Shown: positions 1 to 8,889 of the stretch, one piece after another
How positions within the stretch are numbered: the first letter of the stretch is position 1
Layout of the letters: each line of letters opens with the position of its first letter
Source of the DNA: Nitrospira sp.
GTDB taxonomy: Bacteria > Nitrospirota > Nitrospiria > Nitrospirales > Nitrospiraceae
Assembly: GCA_018242725.1 (NCBI GenBank)
Contig: JAFEBI010000026.1
Location: 12,068 to 62,784 of the forward strand
Direction: 5' to 3'
DNA: 50,717 nucleotides
Notes under the pieces: generated by a model
Told to the model about the DNA's origin: nothing
Database searches by the model: none
Seen by the model: only the letters and a program-made list of their open reading frames with translations
Translations under genes and position numbers: made by a program

Positions 1-1
1 C

Positions 2-427
2 ACCGACGACTTGCTCAAGGAAATTGCCTCGAAGCATGGCGTGGCGCTGGACCGGGAAGATCCGATTTTGATCGTGCAGACGATGCACGAACGGTTGTTG
101 GCCGAGAGCCGGTCCGCGCAACAGGCCATGCTGGAAGACTATCGCACCACGCTCGAAGGGTTGTTGGAACGATGGAGTGCGGAGACCACAGCCAAAGCGG
201 AGCGGATTGTGACGGCGTCGCTGACCGCGAGCACCGAGACCATGAAAGCGCAGATGGCGACGTACACAACCGAGGTGACCAACGCCATTCGGACAGAAGT
301 CACCGCGGTGCTGGAACAGACTGAGACAAGGATGCGCTGGGCCACCACCGTGGGGTATCTGAATCTCCTCGCGGCACTGGTGACCGTTCTTGCAGCCGTC
401 GTGCTCTATTGGACGCTCCGCCCCTAA
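2..427 (+). CDS. traM: TraM-like conjugal transfer protein (5' partial)
   Basis: C-terminal 141 residues of a small conjugation protein that resembles TraM of IncP plasmids in the remembered pattern: an N-terminal (T)DDLLKEIA...DDPIL-type segment (here REDPIL), a long helical middle with AQQA and KAER motifs, and one C-terminal membrane helix (about residues 117-137). The frame is open to the first base and reads T-D-D-L before the first in-frame TTG, so the true start lies just outside the window. In IncP plasmids TraM sits in the traKLM leader operon at oriT, and its mechanism is poorly known. The trb genes at the other end of the window fit the same transfer system. The family call is from memory of the motif pattern, not a search. 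Confidence 0.7.
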   Translation, partial: TDDLLKEIASKHGVALDREDPILIVQTMHERLLAESRSAQQAMLEDYRTTLEGLLERWSAETTAKAERIVTASLTASTETMKAQMATYTTEVTNAIRTEVTAVLEQTETRMRWATTVGYLNLLAALVTVLAAVVLYWTLRP

Positions 428-666
428 CCCGCGAGACCACCCCAACAGATAGGGGCAACATCCGCGCATGACGGATGCCTAAATAAAAGGCAACCTGCTA
501 AAGAGGCGATGAGTTGTGGTCACACCGAGAACTCGCTCCACTTGTTCACACGGTTATCCCCAACAGATGGGGACAGTGGGGCGGGACACGCAAGAGAAAG
601 AAGGAACGGGAGCCATGATTCCCTCCCCTCCCACCTGCTGCCCCATCGCACCAGCTCCATTCCTCC

Positions 667-1527
667 TCAGCCTTTCGGCGCGGATAACGCGTGAGGATAG
701 TGCTTGGCGAGGATCCGGTTCAGCCGTTGAATCAGATCCGGTCTTTTAAACGTCACATGCCCATTGTGGTTCTTAAAGAGCCGAATGGAGAGATAGTCAT
801 TCTCGGCATGCTTCGGCCACGCTGCGGTGCTCTGCATCGCATCGGCAATGAGCCGATAGGCTCCTCTCCGGTGATCGGCCTCTGGCTTGCCATCACAGAG
901 ATGAAAGACGCGGAGCAGATCGTCCAGATGATCGGTCTGCTGCATATTGGCGCTTCCGTAGGAAGTCAAATACGTCATCACGATGCGCTTCCCAAATTTC
1001 TGTGGGAGATTTGTTTTGTAATCCCACGAGAGACGGCGAAAGCACTCAATCACCCCCTGCTCGAACATGTCCACCCGTGAATCATGGAGCGTGGCAAAAG
1101 TGGCGTGAATCGCCTCGCGCGTGAGTTCCGGCACCTTCTCTGCTCCGATTTGCTCATCCACCTCCTTTCTCTTCGACGCGGACATCATGGACCGCAGGCC
1201 AGAATCCTGTAAGAGTGTCGTCCATCCGCCGGCATCGAGACAGGCTTGAAATGTCTCCAACAGCGTCGTTCTATTCGAACATTCCCCAGTCATACGGAGA
1301 CCGTGACCTCGCCACCCGCGGGCCATGGAGAGATCAGGAAATCCGAGCCGTGCCGCAGTCGCCAGGGCGTGGGCCTGCTCTAATTTTTCCAATGCCTCTT
1401 GAAACAAGATCAGGACCGCCTCCCGTTGCTGCAACAGATTGGCGATGCTGAGACTCGGGATCAGTTCATTTTCTTGTCCTGCGTCACCGTCCGGGCTCAC
1501 AAAGATGGTCTCCGCTTGGGTCGTCAT
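667..1527 (-). CDS. DUF4942 domain protein
   Basis: 286 aa. The C-terminal half carries the DUF4942 signature: a DMFEQGV segment, then LSWDYKTN, a GKRI motif, and a closing block with the pattern N-G-H-x-T-FKRPDL-x-x-x-LN-x-I-L. DUF4942 proteins are common on plasmids and conjugative elements. Some are fused to N6-adenine methyltransferases, but no methyltransferase motif (DPPY/NPPY) is visible here. The ATG at 1527 is preceded by AGAAAGGAC, the same ribosome-binding sequence found before the genes starting at 1814 and 2732. It is the last gene of a minus-strand accessory run that starts with klcA. Biochemical function is unknown. Confidence 0.8.
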   Translation of the reverse strand: MTTQAETIFVSPDGDAGQENELIPSLSIANLLQQREAVLILFQEALEKLEQAHALATAARLGFPDLSMARGWRGHGLRMTGECSNRTTLLETFQACLDAGGWTTLLQDSGLRSMMSASKRKEVDEQIGAEKVPELTREAIHATFATLHDSRVDMFEQGVIECFRRLSWDYKTNLPQKFGKRIVMTYLTSYGSANMQQTDHLDDLLRVFHLCDGKPEADHRRGAYRLIADAMQSTAAWPKHAENDYLSIRLFKNHNGHVTFKRPDLIQRLNRILAKHYPHALSAPKG

Positions 1528-1628
1528 GCTGGCGTCCTTTCTGTTCCCACGATCGGACTCTCGTCTGGAATCTGAAACGGGCCGACCCAGGGGCCTGAGT
1601 GCGCCTTTGCGGTGAGGTCGGCCATGAT

Positions 1629-1814
1629 CTAGTCTTGCACGGCTCTATCGACGCCTTGTTGTGTCCAGTAGGCCCGTGCGTGTCGTTCGGTCTCGTCCAT
1701 GATCACTCCTGCATGTCGAAAAGAAGACACGGGGGGTTGTCGCTGGCAGTCTGGACAGTGCCAACCCTTGCCACCATTCGTATTCGCTGATTCATCGATC
1801 CTGTTTGCTGTCAT
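1629..1814 (-). CDS. Small CxxC protein, unknown function
   Basis: 61 aa with one WHCPDC zinc-ribbon-like knuckle (residues 18-23) and a charged C-terminal helix. Only one cysteine pair is present, so a complete zinc ribbon would need dimerisation. The main evidence for reality is the AGAAAGGACATCATC leader immediately before the ATG, shared with its two flanking accessory genes, and the regular 80-100 bp spacing of the run. No family is recognised. Confidence 0.5.
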   Translation of the reverse strand: MTANRIDESANTNGGKGWHCPDCQRQPPVSSFRHAGVIMDETERHARAYWTQQGVDRAVQD

Positions 1815-1894
1815 GATGATGTCCTTTCTTCCTCGACTCCGACTGTTGTTATGCTGCGTTCGTTCCCTACATCGTCATTGGTGTGAAGGAGGGT

Positions 1895-2395
1895 TCACCC
1901 CTCCCCGTCCAGCCACCCTTCATCAGCGAAGGAGACGTGTCGCCCCTCCCCCATCACGATATGATCGAGGACACGAATGCCCAGTAACTCGCCCGCGCTG
2001 ACGAGTCGTTTCGTTAAGGTGCGGTCCTCCAGGCTCGGTGTGGGATCACCGGAGGGGTGATTGTGCGAAAAAATCACGGCTGCCGCGCTCATGCACACGG
2101 CGGCTTTAAATGCCTCACGTGGATGGACGATCGAGAGCGTGAGGCTTCCGACCGACACGACCTGATAGCCGATGGGGGTGTTCTTCGCGTCGAGGAACAC
2201 CACGACGAATTCCTCGTGTGGTCGCCCCTCGAAGTGGGCGCGGAGCAATCTCGACACATCGGATGAATCCGCAATCTTAGGTGCGCCATACAGGGCCGAA
2301 TGAGGTTCTTTCACCACCTGCAGCCGATAGAGGGGGATACAAACTGACGTGGTGCCCTGCTGGCCCTGGTTTGCTGGTACGATCTTCTTCGCCAT
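1895..2395 (-). CDS. radC: RadC-like JAB/JAMM domain protein
   Basis: 166 aa. It has the JAMM metal-site pattern: Glu61/Glu62 in HEEFVVVFLD, then HNHPSGDPTPS with His111, His113, Ser121 and Asp124 (HxHx7SxxD). This is the MPN(+) core of the RadC family without the N-terminal helix-hairpin-helix of chromosomal RadC, as is usual for plasmid and ICE copies. A role in DNA repair has been questioned for the family. On mobile elements these genes sit with antirestriction genes, as here with klcA. The start is supported by AAAGGCGAG before the ATG. Confidence 0.88.
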   Translation of the reverse strand: MAKKIVPANQGQQGTTSVCIPLYRLQVVKEPHSALYGAPKIADSSDVSRLLRAHFEGRPHEEFVVVFLDAKNTPIGYQVVSVGSLTLSIVHPREAFKAAVCMSAAAVIFSHNHPSGDPTPSLEDRTLTKRLVSAGELLGIRVLDHIVMGEGRHVSFADEGWLDGEG

Positions 2396-2474
2396 CTTCT
2401 CGCCTTTCGCTTCTGTGCGATGCGTGGTCAGGGAGCCGGAACGAGTGCGGTCGTTCCGACTCCCGCTTGTCGGC

Positions 2475-2732
2475 CTACCGTGGATATTTCTCGGTGAGAT
2501 ACTTGCGATGGGCCATCCGATCGAGCTGCGCGAGATCGAGGTTCACCCGCTCGCAGAAATGACGGAGATCCGTGAGAAAATCGGACAGCACGGTATCGAC
2601 CGAGGCGCCTGGCTCCCGTAAGGCGGCCACGCGATAGTAGGCCAACGCCTGCGCGGCTCGATCCGCCCGAATCGCATTCGGATGCCGCTTCACCTTTCGA
2701 ACATTCGCCCGATACATCGTTGTTGTGTTCAT
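2475..2732 (-). CDS. Conserved plasmid-type hypothetical protein
   Basis: 85 aa from the ATG at 2732. The frame is open for 34 more codons upstream, but the AGAAAGGAC ribosome-binding sequence lies directly before this ATG. The protein is soluble and helical, with a basic N-terminus (KVKRHP), then RADRAAQAL and a DTVLSDFLTDLRHFCE block. Sequences of this pattern are often seen beside antirestriction and RadC genes on plasmids, but no characterised family is recognised. Its place between klcA and radC suggests an accessory role in establishment after transfer. Confidence 0.6.
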   Translation of the reverse strand: MNTTTMYRANVRKVKRHPNAIRADRAAQALAYYRVAALREPGASVDTVLSDFLTDLRHFCERVNLDLAQLDRMAHRKYLTEKYPR

Positions 2733-3201
2733 CCTCGTGTCCTTTCTGTTGGACTGTCTCCCCATGAGAACAGCCACCCACGAGACCAACGGCCACATCG
2801 CGTCGACCGGCCCACCGGTCTCTTTCACGAACATGTGTTGCGCCTCTCACGCACAGCAGGAGGCGCAACACCATCTCCGAATCTGTGGCCACGGACGCGT
2901 GCGAGCGTGACAGCCCTCCGGGCCGTTGGCTGGCGCGGTTGCTGTCGGGAGTGCCACACACCGTGGGGGGCGAGGGAATTGGATGGAATGGAAAAAGAGT
3001 CAGCACGGTCGAGCCGCCGCAGGCGACACGACGGTGCTTAATGAGAGGCACGGCGCTGGCGCGGTGCCACCATACTGGTGGAACGTGCCAACACACTCGT
3101 GGATCAGGATCGGAGAGATCAATTATGGAAAAGGAAGGGAAAACGAGTCTGATCAGACAAGGCCGACGAGCGAGCGAGGCCCGCCGGCCCTGTGGAGCGA
3201 A
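2733..3201. other. Gene-poor stretch between klcA and the next minus-strand gene
   Basis: 470 bp. The open frames present on both strands are high-GC shadows with no recognisable motif and no convincing ribosome-binding site. Probably the 5' leader of the genes below klcA. No clear promoter or hairpin was identified. Confidence 0.4.
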
Positions 3202-3633
3202 TCAGTCGATCGCGCGAACGATCAGGCCGGCCTCGGGATGCTCGCCTGCGAAATCACGCAACAGATGAAAGTACTGGGCGATCCGAGGACCACGTGGATC
3301 GTCCTCCAACAGGAAGGATAGGTGGCTGAACGTGTAGAGGGACACGATGATCCCGGCGGCATCGCCCGAGACCGTGGCGTCAAAGTAATTGCCCGCATGC
3401 ACGAGTGCACAGCGTTCATGACTCGGGGCGAAATAACACCCGCCGTTGCTCAAGTCATAGAAGTGCCAATACCCTCCGGTGTAGGTGGGACACAGCTTGG
3501 CGAACTGTGTGTAGAGACAATTCTCCACCGTGAGCATGTGCGTGCCAAAGTGGCGCGGCAGAAACTCGAGCCGGTCCTCTTCCGGCACCACGGTCGCCAC
3601 GATCGCTGGTTGTTCGCTGTTGAATGGTTTCAT
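3202..3633 (-). CDS. klcA: KlcA/ArdB-type antirestriction protein
   Basis: 143 aa with the family pattern: RLEFLPRHFG (residues 21-30), MLTVE (33-37), a CPTYTGGYWHFYDLSNGGC block (48-66) and GNYF...DAAGI (81-95). KlcA/ArdB proteins protect incoming plasmid DNA from type I restriction without mimicking DNA and are typical of IncP leading regions. The longer frame begins 21 codons upstream, but the ATG at 3633 is preceded by GGAGGG at proper spacing and gives the usual family length. It is the first gene of the minus-strand accessory run. Confidence 0.93.
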   Translation of the reverse strand: MKPFNSEQPAIVATVVPEEDRLEFLPRHFGTHMLTVENCLYTQFAKLCPTYTGGYWHFYDLSNGGCYFAPSHERCALVHAGNYFDATVSGDAAGIIVSLYTFSHLSFLLEDDPRGPRIAQYFHLLRDFAGEHPEAGLIVRAID

Positions 3634-4541
3634 GTCATTCCCTCCGAATTGTCCCAGGCGGAATTGCCTGGGTGGAGGGTCTCCAGCACACCGCACGCGC
3701 AGGAGTCAGGGCCGTGTGACACACGCTTGCGAGCACGAGGCGCAGCCGCGCGCGGAGGCCTTGACACCAAGACCGGTGTGATAGCCTCACGACACACAGG
3801 CACGCACGCCCCCTCCCCTCCTGTCTGTCCGCGGACTGTCTTCCCCACCGATGCGAGTGACGAGACCGGATTGAGGAGGCGTCTTCGCACGGTCCATCCG
3901 CGCGGCGCCGATGGACGGTGCCAATCGAATACGGGTGCGGCACGGCGCGTGCGCGGTGCCGTCCATTGGTCTGTGTGATTGCGGTCATGTGCAGGGCGTG
4001 AGTCCCGCCGTCTGGCGGGATGAGCGCAAGCGAACCAGGAGCCGCGCGGTCGCCGCAGGCGAGACGCCAAACCGATCTGAGTGGTACCAACGTGAGGGGA
4101 CCGCGCCGCGTACGATCACGACGATCATGGACCAATGATGAAAAAACTGCGGCAGAAGAGTTCCTCGACGTTGATGCCGTGCGCCTTGGTGTGGGGCATG
4201 AACGACCACCAAGAATCATGTTGGGTGTTGAATGTCGTCACCCGCACCCACTGTCCGTTAGCGGCCACTTTGCGACAGCTGCTAGGGCAAGCTCCACGCC
4301 GGAAAGCTGCCGTTCATGATAGATGGTGCTCGCTTCGAACTACGCTTGGCTGGAATAGGCCTGAGTGAGCTGGAATGATGTGGGCTTGAGCACAAAACGA
4401 GCATAATTGTGTAATTGTTCGTCGCTTGGGTCACAGCGGCAGCTATAACGTTCCGGCTATGTGGTGTCGGCCCCAAAAGCATCGGAAACACGGTGCGTTG
4501 TCCCCGGCGCCCCCGCAAGCCGGTTGTCAGGCCGTATAGTC
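3634..4541. other. 908-bp region without a recognisable gene
   Basis: Overlapping open frames occur in nearly every frame, as expected from high GC, but none has a family motif plus a plausible ribosome-binding site. An imperfect inverted repeat (GATGGACGGTGCC near 3909 and GGTGCCGTCCATT near 3956) is visible. The segment may hold the klcA promoter and remnants of earlier insertions. Confidence 0.4.
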
Positions 4542-5263
4542 TTAAGCATCGCCATAGTCTTCCTCAAAGTATCTTTTCAAATCGGCCTGGTATCTCGGGA
4601 AGGTATCCATTGTCTGAACTAGAAACATGATGAAGTGCAGGAGTGCATGTTCTTTGAATAGAATGGTCTCAGTCTTATGTGCCCTTCTGATCACTAGGCA
4701 CTGGTCAAGAACGCATACAGCATTTGGACGAAGCGAATCATCAAGCTCTAGCAGCAGTTCTTGAAAGACTTTTTCAGCACTCTCTGGGCTCACCCAAGAA
4801 GTTTTGAAAGCAAATACAAATCCACGAGGGCGAAGTGTGTCTTCTTCGCGCAATGTGACCTTGTGATTTGCCTCATATCTTATGGCGGCTTTGCGAGGGA
4901 GGGCCCGGACGCTGGCGATTGATGACAGAGAGACACGCAGTTCGTTTCTGTTGAGAGTCGTTTTCATAAATATAACTGCAAAACACTCTCTATGGGTACT
5001 AGACTCCAGACACACGCTTCAACTAATGACGGTGTATTCACCCGATCGTGGACTATCAGATCGACTTGCCCACTTTCCTGCCCACCGGCAGCGACAACCT
5101 TCCCTGTAGATACGGAGTAGCGTTTGGGAAGAGATGCATTCAGGAAAGCGCTCAAAACATGCTCGTTATTTCTTCCTTTCTCGCCTGCATGAGAAATGCT
5201 GGCTGAAATCGTATCGATTTCCGATAGCATCCGTGTTGAGAGACCTGCATAGTGCTTCTTCAT
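4542..5263 (-). pseudogene. DUF6602 domain gene split by a single-base frameshift
   Basis: Two minus-strand frames form one protein. The 5' frame (5263 to about 4984) contains GEKGRNNEHVLSAFL, LPKRYSVSTGKVV, QVDLIVHDR and VPIESV. The 3' frame (from about 4983) continues with FAVIFMKTTLNRNEL and SLSSIASVRALP, the expected next block (usually VIEVKTTLN). The switch falls in an A run of four at 4980-4983 (T run on the coding strand); one additional base restores a continuous reading frame of about 240 codons. The VIE-VKT pattern resembles the core of restriction-endonuclease-like folds, here V-I-F-M-K-T. Either a recent inactivation or a homopolymer sequencing error. Confidence 0.75.
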
Positions 5264-5273
5264 TTTTCACAAG

Positions 5274-5420
5274 GCCTAACTATTGAGCATGCTGACCGAC
5301 ATAGTATGCACTTACGGAATGGGCACAGGTTTGAGTTTCTTGCGGTTAGTTATTCGCCTGTCAAGGGTCATCCTGTCATCGCAGCGGTGTGCTACACAGG
5401 CCAGCCCAATTGCGTTATAC
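5274..5420 (-). repeat. Candidate integron attC-like site upstream of the DUF6602 gene
   Basis: Read on the minus strand the segment ends in GTTAGGC, a perfect match to the integron core GTTRRRY, and the DUF6602 ATG follows 10 bp later, as in a gene cassette. The other end has GTATAAC (6 of 7 to RYYYAAC). Inside these lie GCTGGCC and GGTCAGC, which pair with one mismatch like the L boxes. The 147-bp length is at or above the usual upper limit and the middle pairs poorly. Suggestive only. Confidence 0.3.
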
Positions 5421-5624
5421 CCGGTGGCCGTGATGCGTCGGAACCTCAGTCTGTACAGGGCATGCGGGCCACGAGATGTAACAGCCCCGCGATCTAAGCC
5501 CTCTGCATATATGGCCATGCAAGGTCCGCATGTTCCTTCTGTTTACGCTTCTTGTAACGACTGGTTCGTATACAACTGATTCTGATACTAACTGCCTCAA
5601 CAGGAGAACTTTGCCTCAGAAGGT

Positions 5625-6344
5625 TTAGTGGATGGACGACAGATCTTTCGGAGAACAAAGATCTTTGTAACTGGAAAAGTTTTGTGCCGTCCAGGCAACC
5701 TGCTGATCAGGCTTCAAATGCTCAACAAGAAGATGTACGCAGGTATTAACTACCTCCCAACACCAATAGCCAAGAGCATAGGAACGCAATTTATCTCCGA
5801 AAGTAAAGTCGTGGTTTGGTGCCTCTGTTGACATTAGGAGCCCCATTTCATGCAGTGGGAGAAGATCAGTTGGGACATTGTTCTGCGTGCCTGGTGGTAG
5901 GGGTACAGGATGCACAATTTCATTGCGCACTTCGATTGCAAGTCTGAGGTTGTCAGTGGCTTTCTTGAAATCTAACCCCTGCTCTTGAGCTAATATTCCA
6001 ATATCGGTGAGCGGTGTTGGGCTTACGCCATTCCAAGCGCAAAGTGATTTATATTTCTTAATAAGTGAAGAAGCTTTAACAAGCTGGAGCAAGGCGGGAT
6101 CGTGCATTGACAGATGGGCAATGGTTTCGTGTAACCAAGATTCGAGTCCTGCAAATAACAACACGGTACTGCCAACTACATGCTTACTCATATGATTCTT
6201 TGGCGGCGGGTTAGAATTACCTTTTCGATCCTCTATAGAGGCTTCAAGCATGAGCTTGGCTGTTAGCAAAAGGTCAGTAGAGAAGGAGCCCCACGATCCG
6301 CTCTTCGGATTGACTAGACGACTTTCTCTCTCTTGTCTTCCCAT
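5625..6344 (-). CDS. HEPN-like protein of unknown function
   Basis: 239 aa, mostly helical. It has an early FAGLESWLHE helix (residues 65-74) and an RNEIVHP motif (140-146) that fits the Rx4-6H signature of HEPN ribonuclease-fold proteins. HEPN domains act as RNases in many defence and toxin systems, or as inactive nucleotide/RNA-binding modules. No partner nucleotidyltransferase gene is adjacent. The neighbours on the same strand are the broken DUF6602 gene and a DUF3800 gene, so a defence island is possible but not shown. Lower GC than the flanking backbone suggests acquisition. The start has only a weak upstream purine stretch. Confidence 0.6.
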   Translation of the reverse strand: MGRQERESRLVNPKSGSWGSFSTDLLLTAKLMLEASIEDRKGNSNPPPKNHMSKHVVGSTVLLFAGLESWLHETIAHLSMHDPALLQLVKASSLIKKYKSLCAWNGVSPTPLTDIGILAQEQGLDFKKATDNLRLAIEVRNEIVHPVPLPPGTQNNVPTDLLPLHEMGLLMSTEAPNHDFTFGDKLRSYALGYWCWEVVNTCVHLLVEHLKPDQQVAWTAQNFSSYKDLCSPKDLSSIH

Positions 6345-7047
6345 AATGTTTTACTTTTGGACCAGCATCAGCATAAGTCAAATTCCTTGAGAAATCGACC
6401 AACTTTGGGCGGCATTTCAGATGGGGATTTTGACAGGGGTGTATTGGGGATTGTCGGGAAGTTTACACCCTTGGATCCCGATGGTGCCGACATTACAGTG
6501 AACCACTGGATAGCCGTCGGTCGTGGACTTCTGCTTTGGATCGAACTGAGACAGTGTGCCCGACCTTCCGCGAGCGTCCGCCTTCAAGGTATCTGACACT
6601 GTTTGTGAGATCGGATGCCAACGACTACATTATATTTGGGAACCGGCCCTTTGATGACGGTGCGCATCTCGAAGAGTCCGGCAGGACCTGCTTCGGTTGT
6701 CCTACCCAGCCATCAAGTTTATGTTTTTTCCCTTCTCGTTGAAATGCCGCAACCAACGCACGGGCTCTCGTCGTTCGAATGCGTCGCCTCACCACGTACC
6801 CCTACTCTTGTGGTCCGAGTCCGCTGTACTCCTACGCAGTTCTCCCCCACCCACTGAACTTCACCATTATCGACATCTGGATACCCAGAAGCTACATGAG
6901 GGCCCATATCAAAGGGTTTGACAGCTATCCTGAGGTACGATACCTTATCCTTTACAAAGACCCAGCTTCCGAACTGTCACCGTATGGTGCGCGTGCCCGA
7001 GGATCCTCGGGATAGGAGCTGGGTCGAACTATTCTGCACCCTTCTGC
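6345..7047. other. 703-bp region without a recognisable gene
   Basis: Several short overlapping frames but none with a recognised motif. A perfect 16-bp palindrome (CCCGAGGATCCTCGGG) lies at 6996-7011, downstream of the DUF3800 stop on the minus strand. It could form a hairpin but has no T tract, so it is not called a terminator. Confidence 0.4.
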
Positions 7048-7680
7048 CTATCCAAAATTCCACACATCCTCGATTCGCTTTTGGAGAATCGTTCGGTACT
7101 CAATCGCATCCTTCTTTTCCTCTTCCGCATGACGACGCAACGTACCCGCCACCATATCCGCCAGCTGAATAAGAACGTTATTTTTCGAGTCCACGATTCG
7201 CACATCCTCAAGAATGGGCTCTCCTTCTCTACTGACTTGCAGCTGCCTGCGCAGATACGCCTGGAGTTCTCGTCGAAATTCCCTGTCTTCGTGCCCGTCC
7301 ATTTTCAATCGTGCCTTCTTGATTGTGCCAAAACTGTGTTGTAACACCATACGAATCGCATACCGATAAAACGATTCTTTCGATTCGCGCAGCTCTGCAC
7401 TATAAATCGCATCTTTTCTCATCACGATGGCTCTGACTCTGAATTTGTACGAGACGACTCGCGTCAAGAATGCTTTTCGAAATACGGCTGAGCACTTACT
7501 GAATTTGAACTCAAACTGATCACTGAGATGCAACTCGCGCCTAAGTTTTTTTATCTCAACGGCACAGGTTTCTGCCTCAAGATGATCGTCGAAGATTACC
7601 AGTGCGATCACAAAGCACGGCGATGACCCCTTTTTAATCTTGAACCCAGGATCACCCGAGTCGTCCAGAAAGACTAACAC
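7048..7680 (-). CDS. DUF3800 domain protein (RNase H-like fold)
   Basis: 210 aa. The N-terminus FLDDSGDPGF (residues 4-13) and the C-terminal D-S-K-N-N-x-L-I-Q-L-A-D-M-V-A-G block are the two hallmark acidic motifs of DUF3800. The family is predicted to have an RNase H-like fold and is common in phages, plasmids and defence islands. The conserved Asp residues expected for metal binding are present. The start is a GTG at 7680 directly after an in-frame TGA, with no clear Shine-Dalgarno sequence, so the exact start is uncertain. No partner gene is evident. Confidence 0.85.
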   Translation of the reverse strand: MLVFLDDSGDPGFKIKKGSSPCFVIALVIFDDHLEAETCAVEIKKLRRELHLSDQFEFKFSKCSAVFRKAFLTRVVSYKFRVRAIVMRKDAIYSAELRESKESFYRYAIRMVLQHSFGTIKKARLKMDGHEDREFRRELQAYLRRQLQVSREGEPILEDVRIVDSKNNVLIQLADMVAGTLRRHAEEEKKDAIEYRTILQKRIEDVWNFG

Positions 7681-8002
7681 TCAGGTGTCTCGTGTCGGCA
7701 CATCATGATCAGCCCTATTCTGGTGAAGCTGCTCAACTCAAGAGAAGGTTCCAGTAACACATTTTCCTATGTGGGAATTTACAGTAAAGATTTCTTAATT
7801 GGGCGAGATGAACAACGGAACGAGCAACAGGCATCTAAGAAGTAATTATTAACTCCTCCTAGTTCTGTAAACGACACAATTTGTCATACACTCCCCTTCC
7901 CTAAGAGCCATGCTTTAGTAGCACTCTATCGATTTCTAACAATGTATTTCCTATGTGCTCTGATATCTTTAGAATCACAGAAGTTGTTTTCACCACTTAT
8001 TA
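7681..8002. other. AT-rich intergenic region
   Basis: 322 bp of lower GC between the DUF3800 gene and the 3' end of parA. No open frame with support. It probably marks the boundary between the acquired island and the stability module. No clear terminator hairpin was found. Confidence 0.4.
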
Positions 8003-8857
8003 TCACCCGACGGCCGCTGGCACTTCACTGACACTCTCACCCACCACCCGCGCTCCCTCCCCTTTCGTCTTTGTGATTGGCTTGACTTTCAATCGCGTTA
8101 CCAGTTCCTGCGCGAGCATCAAGTAATCGCGACTCGCCGAGCACTTCCGATCAAATTGCAACACAGTATCTCGCTGTAACTCAGCCTTTTGCGCCGACGT
8201 CGACATGGAAATTGTGGTGTCGAGAAAATCTTCTTTAAAGCGATCCTTCACCATTTGAAATACCGCCTGACAGACGTTGCGACGCGCGTCGTGTTTAGTG
8301 AGTAACACACCGAGTATCGACAGGTCAGCCTGGACGCTCCCTTGCACAGTGGAAATAATGTTCAGTAAGTCATCGAGGCCATCAAATGAAAATCCCGATC
8401 CACTTTCCATGGGCACGATTACGTGGTCACTCGCAGACAGGGCATTCATCGTGATCAACGATAGCGACGGAGGCGTATCAAATATCACAAAATCAAACGG
8501 AAGATCCTTACGTACTTTATTCTTCAAAACCCCAATCGGAATAGGATACACCGCTGGATCGCGAAGGCGGTTTTCAACAGAGGCCAGGCGAATATTTCCC
8601 CGCACCAAAGACACATTGGGGAGCTTCGTGGCCGTCATGCACTCTTCGACCTTCATATCAGGGTTCAACAAGAGTTCTGTCACTCCCGGGTTTGCCTCGG
8701 GAGCCATCTGTAAGAGCTTCGTCGCATTTGCCTGCGGGTCACAATCAAAAAATAGTACCTTATAATTCGATCGCCGCAAGGCATCAGAGAGATTGATCGC
8801 TGTGGACGTTTTTCCACACCCACCCTTCTGATTTGCAATACTGATTCGAATCGCCAT
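8003..8857 (-). CDS. parA: ParA-family partition ATPase
   Basis: 284 aa. A deviant Walker A motif KGGCGKTS (residues 11-18) with the signature lysine at 11, the FDCDPQANAT motif (38-47), and Walker B-like FDFVIFDTPPSLS identify a ParA/Soj MinD-type ATPase that would move plasmid copies apart. It lacks an N-terminal winged helix (type Ib/III size). The ATG at 8857 follows GGAAGGTGAG. Only 32 bp separate it from the upstream 471-aa winged-helix gene on the same strand, so the two are almost certainly one operon and that protein is the likely adaptor (ParB-equivalent). Repeats upstream could be the centromere. Confidence 0.93.
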   Translation of the reverse strand: MAIRISIANQKGGCGKTSTAINLSDALRRSNYKVLFFDCDPQANATKLLQMAPEANPGVTELLLNPDMKVEECMTATKLPNVSLVRGNIRLASVENRLRDPAVYPIPIGVLKNKVRKDLPFDFVIFDTPPSLSLITMNALSASDHVIVPMESGSGFSFDGLDDLLNIISTVQGSVQADLSILGVLLTKHDARRNVCQAVFQMVKDRFKEDFLDTTISMSTSAQKAELQRDTVLQFDRKCSASRDYLMLAQELVTRLKVKPITKTKGEGARVVGESVSEVPAAVG

Positions 8858-8889
8858 ATCTCACCTTCCTTCGCGCCCATCAGGTGCGG

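Noticed and set aside
554..562. TTATCCCCA, one mismatch from the DnaA box, near two CCCCAACAGAT(A)GGGG hairpins
   Set aside because: A single near-match is expected by chance, and it is far from the AT-rich repeat region. The hairpins have no T tract.
2428..3096. Minus-strand frame of 222 aa
   Set aside because: Overlaps the supported small gene at 2475-2732, low-complexity Ser/Arg/Gly composition, no motifs.
3635..4219. Several overlapping long frames downstream of klcA
   Set aside because: Arg-rich, motif-free, overlapping each other on both strands. Treated as GC shadows.
4400..4540. Possible second attC-like site downstream of the DUF6602 gene (GTTATAG with CCGGCT/AGCCGG arms)
   Set aside because: Core sites deviate from RYYYAAC and GTTRRRY and the inner arms do not pair. 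Kept only as a hint.
6417..6480. Segment GGGGATTTTGACAGGGGTGT that looked like an insertion-sequence end
   Set aside because: No transposase frame, no partner inverted repeat and no target duplication could be seen.
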